From an uncultured Alphaproteobacteria bacterium (GTDB lineage: Bacteria; Pseudomonadota; Alphaproteobacteria; HIMB59; GCA-002718135): a DNA stretch of 64,000 nucleotides. The stretch covers positions 1 through 64,000 of the forward strand of contig CACKRG010000001.1 of assembly GCA_902602515.1 (NCBI GenBank), written 5' to 3'. Shown here one piece after another: positions 54,684 through 63,059 of the stretch. How positions within the stretch are numbered: the first letter of the stretch is position 1; each line of letters opens with the position of its first letter. The position numbers were made by a program, and so were the translations under genes. The notes beneath the pieces were generated by a model. That model saw only the letters and a list, made by a program, of their open reading frames with translations. It did not search any database and had not been told where the DNA came from.

Positions 54684-55666
54684 AATTGATTTTTCATAAA
54701 ATTAAACCAATTTTCACCAACAATTTTAGTAGCTACTTTTTCTGAAATGTTATTTTCACACATTGTTGTAAACAAATTTTTTAAATCACTTGGTTGCTTA
54801 TACCAGCTTGGTAATTTAGGCCATTTAGGATTCTTATCTTTAGACTCACCATAATCAATTTTTTTGGTCCATTTTCCATTTCTCATCCACATAACCACAT
54901 CATCTGGCCAATTTAAACAAAGATCAGATCCTATTCCGATATTATCTTCACCAATTAAATTTATTAATTCTTTAATCATTGAACAAAATTCTTCTGCTGT
55001 GCATTCACCTAAATTTTTAAGATGGTATGGATATAAGCTTAAGCCAATAAAACCATTTTTGTTTGCTAGTTGCTTTAATACATCATCATCAATATTTCTA
55101 ATTGATTTATGAAAGAATGTTGGATTTGCATGAGATATTGCTACTGGTTTATTTGAAAATTCAATAGCCTCAATACATGTTTGCTTTCCCGCATGACTAA
55201 GATCAACAATCATACCTAGACGATTCATCTCTTCAATAACTGCTTTTCCAAATCTTGAAATACCTGAGTCTTTAGGCTCAAAACATCCGCCCGCAAGTGG
55301 CGTTTGATTATTGTAAGTTAATTGCATAAATCTCAAACCTTTATCAAAAAATTTTTCAACAAGAAAAATATCGTTTGCAATTGGAGCAGAGTTTTGAAAA
55401 CCAAAAATTATAGCAACTTTTTTATCTTGTTTAGCTTTTAAAATATCATTTGATGTCTTTGCATGAACAATAATGTCATTATGCTCATTAAAAAGATTGT
55501 TCCAAATACGAATTTTTTCGAATGACTCTTCAGTATTTTCCCAATACACTAATGTCGCATGAATTGCAGTTAATCCAGCTTGGTGGGCATTATCAAACAA
55601 TTCCCTATTCCAATTACAATACTCTAAGCCGTCGATTAGAATAATATCTTCACTTATTTTTGACAT
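54680..55666 (-). CDS. Peptidase M19-family protein, betaine-cluster (PA5396-like) type
   Basis: A 328-residue amidohydrolase-fold protein. Family marks are GLQ-like GFQNSAPIANDIFLVEKFF, FMQLTYNNQTPLAGGC, VDLSHAGKQT, AISHANPTFFH, and GIGSDLC. The first metal motif HxD of true renal-type dipeptidases is missing: the strand reads IDGLEYCNWNRE. That variant is what I recall for the dipeptidase-like gene in dimethylglycine clusters of pseudomonads. Its reaction is not known. It is divergent by 54 bp from the unknown two-gene module. Confidence 0.8.
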   Translation of the reverse strand: MSKISEDIILIDGLEYCNWNRELFDNAHQAGLTAIHATLVYWENTEESFEKIRIWNNLFNEHNDIIVHAKTSNDILKAKQDKKVAIIFGFQNSAPIANDIFLVEKFFDKGLRFMQLTYNNQTPLAGGCFEPKDSGISRFGKAVIEEMNRLGMIVDLSHAGKQTCIEAIEFSNKPVAISHANPTFFHKSIRNIDDDVLKQLANKNGFIGLSLYPYHLKNLGECTAEEFCSMIKELINLIGEDNIGIGSDLCLNWPDDVVMWMRNGKWTKKIDYGESKDKNPKWPKLPSWYKQPSDLKNLFTTMCENNISEKVATKIVGENWFNFMKNQF

Positions 55667-55720
55667 AGATTAATACTTCTATTAATGAAAAAATTAAAAT
55701 TAACTATAGATATTTAATAA

Positions 55721-57385
55721 ATGTTACAAAAAGTTAGAGAAAATGACAGCTATATGAAATTAGCAAGAATGGGATCCCGTTATCCCTCAAGGCTAAGTTT
55801 TTCGAGAAGTATGTTAAGAAGATTAATTAATGATAATTGGAAGATAAATAAATCTAAATTTGATTTAGATAAAGATGGATACGGAACAGTTGTTTATGAA
55901 ATTATTATTAATGAAGAAACTTATTCACTCGTATGCTTTTCTGCTTTTTTGGATGATAAGGATAGAAGTGACCGCGTAATTGCTAGTAAGTGGGATACGG
56001 CCTATACATTACATGTAGGGAAATTATCAGATGAAGATCTTAAAAGATTAAAAAAAACAATTCCTCTTCAAGAGTCAGGAAGGAATTCTCCTAACGAGTT
56101 AATTCTGAGTAGGGCAAATAAAAGCGTTAGATTGTTTCAATATGTTGTTGATTGTCTTTCAAGTGGAAAGCAGCCCGATATTAATGAGATTAATAAAGTT
56201 GGCTATTTATTAAGAACAACTGCTGTTTACGGTAGTGGTAAATTTGGTTTATCAGATTTTACTAATACAAGAAATACAACTGTATTCAATCAACCTTTCA
56301 GAGCAGAAATGTTGTCAGTTTATTTAATTAGAGAATTTAGTGTGGAATTAGTTGAGCATGTTGCAAAACAAGCAAATCCAGAAAAGGCAGTTAAGCTAAA
56401 TAGAGAGATCAAGCAGCATTTAGGAATTGGTAATTCAACAGGCTTGGGAATGGCTCCATTTATAATTAAACATCCTAAATTAATTAATAAGTGGATGAGT
56501 CAGTATACAAAAACTTTAAAAGAAATTATTTCAATTGATTTAGAGAATATTCTTTTTGATAAGTATGAGAAGCTATTAAATAAAGCTTTAAATTATCTAG
56601 AAGAAGTAAACACAAGTGATGAATTTCAAATTAATAAAAACAATTTAACCATTGAAGATTTAAAAAAATATATTGTTTATATTAAAAATATAAATCTTTC
56701 TCAAAATTTAAAATGGTTAGATGTTTTAGACTATTGTGATTCAAATTTTAATAATGATACTCAAGAGATAGCCAGAGTACAATTAATTGAATTGTTTCCT
56801 GAAATTTCAGAAAAATTAGCAGAAGATATGGCTGATGAAGAAATAATGGATATAGATGGCAACCAATCTCTTAGTGATTTGAAAAAAATAATAAACGATA
56901 GGTACTCTTGGGCGAAAAATATTGATTTTAATAATAGAGATAGCAACTATTTATTCTGGTATATTTCTGCAGCCAAACTAGAACCTAGACTAGGTGAGAG
57001 ATATAACGAAAAAGGCAGTGAATTAGAACAAAATTTAGGTATCGCTAAAATGGTTAGCGATTTATTTAAACAAATTAAAGATTTAAATGAAAATCAATTA
57101 ATTTGTGAATTTTTATTAAATAACCCTCAATTCAGAGGCATTGTTAAAAGAATTCAATCTTTGAAAAATTATCCATATTCAGAAGTTGAAGATAATGTAC
57201 TCGATAAAAAAACAATACCAATTGATATGTTAAGATTTAAACTATCATTTTTTGGTGCAAATCGTTATGACCCCAAATCAGACAGATGGTTAAGAGTTAG
57301 TTTTTTTTCTGGAGCACCTTATTTATCCGATCTTAATAATAAAAATGTAGATGAATGGGGTTTTGCTACAATGAATTCCTATTAA
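55721..57385 (+). CDS. Large protein of unknown function, first gene of a two-gene module
   Basis: A 554-residue soluble protein that I cannot assign to a characterised family. The N-terminus has conserved-looking segments: MGSRYPSRLSFSRSMLRRL, WKINKSKFDLDKDGYGTVVY, FSAFLDDKDRSDRVIASKWD and YLLRTTAVYGSGKFGLSDF. The centre is helical (LIREFSVELVEHVAKQANPE). HLGIGNSTGLGMAPFIIKHP looks like a glycine-rich binding loop. The C-terminus ends with DRWLRVSFFSGAPYLSDL and WGFATMNSY. No signal peptide or membrane helix is seen. A DUF3726-like gene follows after 6 bp. The setting with a betaine-type M19 protein, a DoeA-like protein and sarcosine oxidase genes suggests a role in betaine or ectoine breakdown. 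Confidence 0.75.
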   Translation: MLQKVRENDSYMKLARMGSRYPSRLSFSRSMLRRLINDNWKINKSKFDLDKDGYGTVVYEIIINEETYSLVCFSAFLDDKDRSDRVIASKWDTAYTLHVGKLSDEDLKRLKKTIPLQESGRNSPNELILSRANKSVRLFQYVVDCLSSGKQPDINEINKVGYLLRTTAVYGSGKFGLSDFTNTRNTTVFNQPFRAEMLSVYLIREFSVELVEHVAKQANPEKAVKLNREIKQHLGIGNSTGLGMAPFIIKHPKLINKWMSQYTKTLKEIISIDLENILFDKYEKLLNKALNYLEEVNTSDEFQINKNNLTIEDLKKYIVYIKNINLSQNLKWLDVLDYCDSNFNNDTQEIARVQLIELFPEISEKLAEDMADEEIMDIDGNQSLSDLKKIINDRYSWAKNIDFNNRDSNYLFWYISAAKLEPRLGERYNEKGSELEQNLGIAKMVSDLFKQIKDLNENQLICEFLLNNPQFRGIVKRIQSLKNYPYSEVEDNVLDKKTIPIDMLRFKLSFFGANRYDPKSDRWLRVSFFSGAPYLSDLNNKNVDEWGFATMNSY

Positions 57386-57391
57386 AAATTT

Positions 57392-58072
57392 GTGAGTTAT
57401 TCTTACTACGAAGTTTATACTAATACTCAGCGAGCTTTTTCGGGTTTAGGTTTCAGTTATGGATCTGATGAAGATGCTGCATTTATTACAACTTGGCTTG
57501 AATTATGTGGTTTAAATGGAGTCAAATTATTAAACTTAAAAATTAAAGATCTAGATAATAGTTTTAATGCTAATATAGATCCCTCAAAAATTAGTTCTGA
57601 ATATGATTTTAATAATAAATCTACATTAATGATAGGACCTGGATTAATTGATTATTTAATATCAAAAATAGATAACAATAGTAATTTTAAAATAACTTTT
57701 AAGAATTGTAATGATCCTATATTTCTCATACCACTACTTTATAAATATGCAAAGAAAAGTATTAACTCACAAATTATTTCAAATAAAAATATTCAAGCAC
57801 AAATAACAAATAAACATATTGAAATTAACAAAGAAATTATTTCAACAGATTATCAAGAAAATTTTGACTTATTGCTCACTAAAAATATTATTAGTGAACA
57901 AAAATTAGATATTCGTATTCAATCATCAAAAATAAATGAAATGCTTTCTAATGGCATTAATCCTGATAAAAAATCTTGGGATCAAATATCTAATATCGCT
58001 TTTAGAACCTTTGTTCCTGAGTCTGAGGAATCTAGATCAAAAGGTGCTGGAGGCGGTGATGCAAATGACTAA
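57392..58072 (+). CDS. DUF3726-like protein, second gene of the module
   Basis: A 226-residue protein starting with GTG at 57392, 6 bp after the upstream stop. The N-terminal FSGLGFSYGSDEDAAFITTW followed by LELCGLNGVKLL and the C-terminal AFRTFVPESEESRSKGAGGG match the pattern I recall for DUF3726 proteins, which have no known function. The middle is divergent and N/I/K-rich. No membrane helix. It overlaps the convergent DoeA-like gene by 4 bp. Stable pairing with the 554-residue protein is inferred from spacing. Confidence 0.65.
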   Translation: MSYSYYEVYTNTQRAFSGLGFSYGSDEDAAFITTWLELCGLNGVKLLNLKIKDLDNSFNANIDPSKISSEYDFNNKSTLMIGPGLIDYLISKIDNNSNFKITFKNCNDPIFLIPLLYKYAKKSINSQIISNKNIQAQITNKHIEINKEIISTDYQENFDLLLTKNIISEQKLDIRIQSSKINEMLSNGINPDKKSWDQISNIAFRTFVPESEESRSKGAGGGDAND

Positions 58073-59244
58073 TTTACTATGTGTAAATCTCTAGGAACAC
58101 TTGTAAGAAGTTCATAACCTGATTCTGTTACCCTAACTGATTCACTTAATTCTAATCCCCAAGTATCCATCCACATTCCACACATAAGATGATATGTAAC
58201 ATTAGGCTCTAAAAGTGTCTTTTCATTTTTTCGGATACTTAGTGTATGCTCTCCCCAATCAGGGGGATAGCCAAGACCAATCGAGTAACCAGCCCTTGAC
58301 TCTTTTTCTAATCCATATTTTTCTAATACTGACCAAAAAGCTACAGCTACATCATGGCATGCATTACCTGGTTTTGTTTTTTCTAAAGCTCTTTCAATGC
58401 CCTCATTAGTAGCTTTCAAAGTATCTGATATTTTTAAATCAGGTTTACCTATGTATACTGTTCTAGATAAGGCACAGTGATAACGATGCTTTACACCACC
58501 TAATTCAATTATTGTCCCTTCATTATTTTCAAATTTTTTTTCACTAGGAGTTAAGTGAGAGGCTGATGCTGATTTTCCACTTGCTAATATCAAACCAAGA
58601 CCCGCATATTCTCCTCCCATTTGTGTTGAATCATTTCCTCCAATAAGAGTATTCTGAATTTTCCCAGCAACTGTACTTTGCTTTACACCTTCTTTTATTG
58701 AATCATATGCTGTTTGCATTCCTGCTTTAACAAGTATTCCTGCATCTTTCATGTACTTTATTTCATTCTCAGATTTTATATATCTAACCCAATTAATAAG
58801 AAGATGTGCATTGATAAATTTAGCATTTGTTAAATTATCTATTAATCGCTTGTGGTTTTCTGCTGTATAATAGTAACTATCCATTTCAACACCAATATTT
58901 TTATCTGACCATTTTTTATCTCTAAACATCTGAACAACAAAATCATATGGATGCAAAGGTGGCGATTGAATAAGATTCTCAGGATAGCCAAATATATTTT
59001 CTTCTTTTAAATGTGTGGTTATTCTTGCGCCATTAGAATCTTGTTTTCTTCCAAACCAATAAGGCTGCTCTTCATCAATAGCAACTATAACACCTTGTGG
59101 AACATAAAATGACCATCCATCATATCCAGTTAGATAATTCATATTAGAAGGATCAGTAGTTAATAAAATCTCAATACCTTTTTTATTCATAGAATCTTTT
59201 ACTTTTTTAATTCTCGAATTAAATTCTTCTTGTGAAAATATCAT
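58069..59244 (-). CDS. doeA: Ectoine hydrolase-like M24 protein (DoeA/EutD)
   Basis: A 391-residue pita-bread-fold protein. Segments TTDPSNMNYLTGYDGWSFYV, NIGVEMDSYYYTAENHKRL, INWVRYIKSENEIKYM, KHRYHCALSRTVYIGKP and YSIGLGYPPDWGEHTLSIR fit ectoine hydrolase. The usual metal ligands of M24 aminopeptidases (an Asp pair) are not kept, as in DoeA and creatinase. DoeA opens ectoine to N-acetyl-diaminobutyrate. No doeB, doeC or ectoine transporter is in the window, so a creatinase- or prolidase-like role is a weaker alternative. It is upstream of soxG on the minus strand only by order; it follows soxG with a 20-bp gap. Confidence 0.75.
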   Translation of the reverse strand: MIFSQEEFNSRIKKVKDSMNKKGIEILLTTDPSNMNYLTGYDGWSFYVPQGVIVAIDEEQPYWFGRKQDSNGARITTHLKEENIFGYPENLIQSPPLHPYDFVVQMFRDKKWSDKNIGVEMDSYYYTAENHKRLIDNLTNAKFINAHLLINWVRYIKSENEIKYMKDAGILVKAGMQTAYDSIKEGVKQSTVAGKIQNTLIGGNDSTQMGGEYAGLGLILASGKSASASHLTPSEKKFENNEGTIIELGGVKHRYHCALSRTVYIGKPDLKISDTLKATNEGIERALEKTKPGNACHDVAVAFWSVLEKYGLEKESRAGYSIGLGYPPDWGEHTLSIRKNEKTLLEPNVTYHLMCGMWMDTWGLELSESVRVTESGYELLTSVPRDLHIVN

Positions 59245-59264
59245 AACAACTTAGGTAATTTTTT

Positions 59265-59828
59265 TTATCTATCTAATACTTCATATCCAAACTGATCTGC
59301 AGTTTCAAGAAGGATCTCCCAAATTGATAGCGCAAAACCTCTTGGAATGTATAAACAGTAATTATTTAAAGATATTTTAAATAATTTAACACTGACATGA
59401 TGAATTGCAGTGCTTGCAGAAGATAGATTAGGAAAATTTTTATTTCTTAAATCTATAGGAAGATGTCTATTTAAAAATAATGTTGAGCTATCACCTTTAA
59501 TTTCAATACCTGTAAATGCATGAGACATATCTAAAGTTGTTGCAATTTCCTCACTTATTTCTATTTCTCTATTCAATAACCATAATTTCAAAGGCTCCAT
59601 TCTCCATAATGAATTGTTTTCAAAAATAATCCCTTTATTAAATGCGGGAATATTATTAATATTTAATTTTTTTATTAATAGATTATTGAGTTCATCAAGT
59701 TTTTCAGGCCAGCAAGCAATTTGTGTAATTTCTAAGTTTTTTATTTCTTTAAATGTTAATGTTTGTTTTTTACTGTTTGAAAATTTTCCAACATTGTAAT
59801 TAGCTTCTAATGCTGAGTGTCTAAGCAT
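59265..59828 (-). CDS. soxG: Sarcosine oxidase / N-methylglutamate dehydrogenase gamma subunit (SoxG type)
   Basis: 187 residues from the ATG at 59828; the longer frame to 59870 would run deep into soxA. GGAG precedes this ATG. The start MLRHSALEANYNVGKFSN and the LEITQIACWPEKL and STAIHHVSVKLFKISLNN segments match SoxG, a GcvT-fold subunit. The C-terminus shows YCLYIPRGFALSIWEILLETA. Its start overlaps the alpha-subunit stop by 8 bp, the expected order B-D-A-G. Confidence 0.88.
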   Translation of the reverse strand: MLRHSALEANYNVGKFSNSKKQTLTFKEIKNLEITQIACWPEKLDELNNLLIKKLNINNIPAFNKGIIFENNSLWRMEPLKLWLLNREIEISEEIATTLDMSHAFTGIEIKGDSSTLFLNRHLPIDLRNKNFPNLSSASTAIHHVSVKLFKISLNNYCLYIPRGFALSIWEILLETADQFGYEVLDR

Positions 59829-62778
59829 ACATTCTTTCTCCTGTTGGATCGACCATATGTGGCGAAACAACTTTTAAATTCATTTGTTTATTTCTTACAG
59901 GGTCTGCACCAATCAAGGTAATATCTTTCCACTTATCTAAACCGCCTTCAACAAAACCAATACCTATCCAATGTCCAAGCTCTGGAGAATGTGTAACAGA
60001 TGTAATCCTTCCAATTCCTTGACCTTTGATATTATTTTTTTCACAAACAATAGTTCCTGCATTAAATGTCTCTTTAAGATCAGTAGGAAAAAACCCAACT
60101 AAAGTTTCTCTGTTATCAGCACTTAATACTCCGCGTTTTCTCATAGCACTACCAATATAAGATTTTTTTATAGAAGCCATTTTGCCTAACCCAGCATCAT
60201 CGATTGTAACTCTTCCATCCAGTTCAGCACCAGTTACGTGACCTTTTTCAACTCGAAGTGCTCCTAAAGACTCTAATCCATATAAACAACCATTAAACTT
60301 TTTTGCATTTTCCCATAGTAAATCCATCATTGTATTTGCAAAATCTGATTTAATATAAACTTCAAAAGCTAATTCACCTGAAAAACTAATTCTAGCAATT
60401 CTACATGGAATATTTCCTTTTAAGAAGGTTGATATCACTCCCATAAAAGGAAAATTCTCATTTGTGATCAAAGAAGGATCTTCAACACATTCATTAAGAA
60501 CTTCCCTTGATTTAGGACCTGCTACTGCAGCACCAGCCCATTGTTCAGATACGCTGGTTACATTTACTTTTAGATTTGTCCATCTAGTTTGTAATAATTC
60601 CTCTAACCATGCCATTACTTTTGCAGCTGCAGCAGTTGATGTAGTCATAAAATATTCATTTTCTGATAAACGCCAAGACGTTCCATCATCCATGACAATA
60701 CCATCATCTCTTAGCATTATGCCATACCTAGCTTTACCAACTTGAAGTTTAGCAAAGGCATTTGAGTAAATTCTATTTAAAAATTCTGTTGCATCTGGTC
60801 CTTGTACTGCAATTTTGCCTAATGAAGTTACATCACAAATTCCTACTGTCTTTCTTACAACTGTTGCTTCTCTAATATATGAATCACTGAGCGTCTCATT
60901 TTGTTTTGGGTAATACCAAGGACGTTGATACAAACCAACTTCAATCATTTTTGCCCCATGGTCAATATTCCATTGATGCATAGGAGTAACTCTTAATGGC
61001 CTAAAATGCTTTCCAACATTCCTTCCAGTCAATGCTCCTATAGGAACAGGTGTATAAGGTGGTCTAAATACAGTCGTTCCAACCTCTGGAATTTCTTTAT
61101 TTAAAAGATCTGCCATTAAAGATAATCCAATAATATTTCCCATTTTTCCTTGATCATTAGCCATGCCAAGAGTTGTATATCTTTTGAGATGTTCTACTGA
61201 AATAAAACCTTCACGATGAGCCAATCTTACATCATCGGCTGTCACATCGTGTTGATAATCTACAAAACTTTTTGAACGCGATTTTTTATATTTGACTTCA
61301 TAAAGTGGTTTAATTGGGTTTTTCCATCCACCGGGTTTAGGAAAAAAATAATTTGTTTTAGATACACCTAAGCGATTTAAAGCATCTGTTGCACCTGCAA
61401 CTCCTGAAGCAATACAATCATCTTTATTCCATAATCCTCTTGAGGAGCCAATCATCGTAATATTTTCTTTAGTGTCGCTAGGAATAAAACACGCATTTTG
61501 TGGATCCCATTTAGGTTTTACACCCCTATGTGATAATAAATGCACCGCAGGAGACCATCCTCCAGATAATAGAACTTGGTCACAGCTAATCGTGTCAACT
61601 TTATTAATATTTTCACTTTTAGAAATATCTAAACTATCAATCTTTTTTGTTCCATTGATATTATATGGAACAAAACCTTTTCTGATTTCAAAATTTTTAT
61701 TTGAGTCAATTTCAATGTTAGTTCGTGAGTCTAAAACAGTAACATTTGCTCCAGCTTCTGATAATTCACTTGCAGTTTCATAAACAGAGTCATTATTAGT
61801 GGCTATTACAATATCTTCACCAGTTAATACTCCATACCTATTTAAATAGTGCTTTGAAGCATTTGCTGTCATAACTCCCGGTATGTCATTATTGTTAAAT
61901 GCGATGTGTCTCTCCAATGCACCAGATCCAACAATTATGTGTTTTGCTCTAATTGTCCAAAATCGCTGACGAGGAAGTGTACTGTCTGGGATTGATAAAT
62001 GATCAGTTACTCTTTCTAACAAACCAACAACACAATTATCATAGAGGCCAAAAGCAGTTGTTCTAGTCATTACCTTAATTCCCAAACTTTTAAGTTGATT
62101 AAAAATTTTAGAGGTAGAAAAATCATTTTCAGACAATTGATTTCCACCAACTAGACTGTCCTGCTCAACTAAAATAACATCTAATTTTTTCTCAGCAGCT
62201 TCTATGGCTGCTGCAACACCAGAGGGTCCAGAACCAACTACAATTACATCACAAAAATCATGAGCATGTTCGTAAGAATCAGGATCAGGCAACCGTGAAG
62301 CACTTCCCATACCAGCTGCTTTTCTAATTAATTTTTCAAAAAGCATCCAAATAGTAGTACCCTTACCCCATTCAAAAGGCGGTATACCCATGAAGGTTTT
62401 GTAATAAAAACCTGCAGCAAAGAATCTACCAATATAATTATTTATTCCACCTAGATCAAAATTTACATTTGGAAATGCATTCTGACCACTTGCCTTCAAA
62501 CCATCAAATAGCTCTTGTGTAGTTGCTCTAACATTTGGATCTCTTCTATCTTTAGAACCAATTGTAACTAATGCTCCTGATTCCTCTACACCACTAGAAA
62601 ATATTCCTCTTGGTCTATGATATTTAAAACTTCTTCCAACAATACCAATATTGTTAGCTAAAAGAGCTGATGCAAGTGAGTCGCCCTCAAAGCCACTAAG
62701 TTTTTTATTGTCCCATGTAAAATTTAGAGTTTTATCTCTGTCGATTTTGCCAAGGTTATTTAATCTCTTTGATTTCAT
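59821..62778 (-). CDS. soxA: Sarcosine oxidase / N-methylglutamate dehydrogenase alpha subunit (SoxA type)
   Basis: A 985-residue subunit. The N-terminal ferredoxin-like fold (15-110; FEGDSLASALLANNIGIVG, SFKYHRPRGIFSSG) lacks cluster cysteines, as usual. A NAD-binding domain follows from about 178 (DVIVVGSGPSGVAAAIEAAE), and a GcvT/tetrahydrofolate domain fills about 590-985 (GICDVTSLGKIAVQGPDATE, GYL-type core, GLESLGALRVEKGHVTGAEL). It channels the methyl-derived carbon to tetrahydrofolate. In the Mgd enzyme the same fold acts on N-methylglutamate, and the sequence alone does not separate the two. Confidence 0.9.
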   Translation of the reverse strand: MKSKRLNNLGKIDRDKTLNFTWDNKKLSGFEGDSLASALLANNIGIVGRSFKYHRPRGIFSSGVEESGALVTIGSKDRRDPNVRATTQELFDGLKASGQNAFPNVNFDLGGINNYIGRFFAAGFYYKTFMGIPPFEWGKGTTIWMLFEKLIRKAAGMGSASRLPDPDSYEHAHDFCDVIVVGSGPSGVAAAIEAAEKKLDVILVEQDSLVGGNQLSENDFSTSKIFNQLKSLGIKVMTRTTAFGLYDNCVVGLLERVTDHLSIPDSTLPRQRFWTIRAKHIIVGSGALERHIAFNNNDIPGVMTANASKHYLNRYGVLTGEDIVIATNNDSVYETASELSEAGANVTVLDSRTNIEIDSNKNFEIRKGFVPYNINGTKKIDSLDISKSENINKVDTISCDQVLLSGGWSPAVHLLSHRGVKPKWDPQNACFIPSDTKENITMIGSSRGLWNKDDCIASGVAGATDALNRLGVSKTNYFFPKPGGWKNPIKPLYEVKYKKSRSKSFVDYQHDVTADDVRLAHREGFISVEHLKRYTTLGMANDQGKMGNIIGLSLMADLLNKEIPEVGTTVFRPPYTPVPIGALTGRNVGKHFRPLRVTPMHQWNIDHGAKMIEVGLYQRPWYYPKQNETLSDSYIREATVVRKTVGICDVTSLGKIAVQGPDATEFLNRIYSNAFAKLQVGKARYGIMLRDDGIVMDDGTSWRLSENEYFMTTSTAAAAKVMAWLEELLQTRWTNLKVNVTSVSEQWAGAAVAGPKSREVLNECVEDPSLITNENFPFMGVISTFLKGNIPCRIARISFSGELAFEVYIKSDFANTMMDLLWENAKKFNGCLYGLESLGALRVEKGHVTGAELDGRVTIDDAGLGKMASIKKSYIGSAMRKRGVLSADNRETLVGFFPTDLKETFNAGTIVCEKNNIKGQGIGRITSVTHSPELGHWIGIGFVEGGLDKWKDITLIGADPVRNKQMNLKVVSPHMVDPTGERMYA

Positions 62779-63059
62779 TTATTATTTTCAACTACTTTCT
62801 GTAAATCTGGATGACATGGTCTAACACTTTTTATTTCATGTGTTAATGTTGAACGCTCAACTTCTAGCCACATTCTACATCCATTTGAATGATGCCATGT
62901 TTCTAGTTGAAAACCTCTAATATTTTTTCTAAAAAATATAGCTTCCGTCCATTCTTTTGCAGATGCTTCTAAAGAGGGATATTTAATTGAAGCATCTCCT
63001 CCATAGCTAAACTCACTATGATCACGTTCTCCACAATAAGGACAATTAATTCTAATCAT
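62775..63059 (-). CDS. soxD: Sarcosine oxidase / N-methylglutamate dehydrogenase delta subunit (SoxD type)
   Basis: A 94-residue zinc-binding subunit. The N-terminus INCPYCGERDHSEFSYGGDA holds the CPYCG pair; C60 and H81-region residues (NGCRMWLEVERSTLTHEI) complete the usual site. It overlaps soxA by 4 bp (ATGA) and abuts soxB, the standard B-D-A-G arrangement. Confidence 0.9.
   Translation of the reverse strand: MIRINCPYCGERDHSEFSYGGDASIKYPSLEASAKEWTEAIFFRKNIRGFQLETWHHSNGCRMWLEVERSTLTHEIKSVRPCHPDLQKVVENNK

Noticed and set aside
59829-59870. Longer soxG frame
   Set aside because: It would read deep into soxA; the ATG at 59828 has a GGAG site and the family-typical start MLRHSALE.
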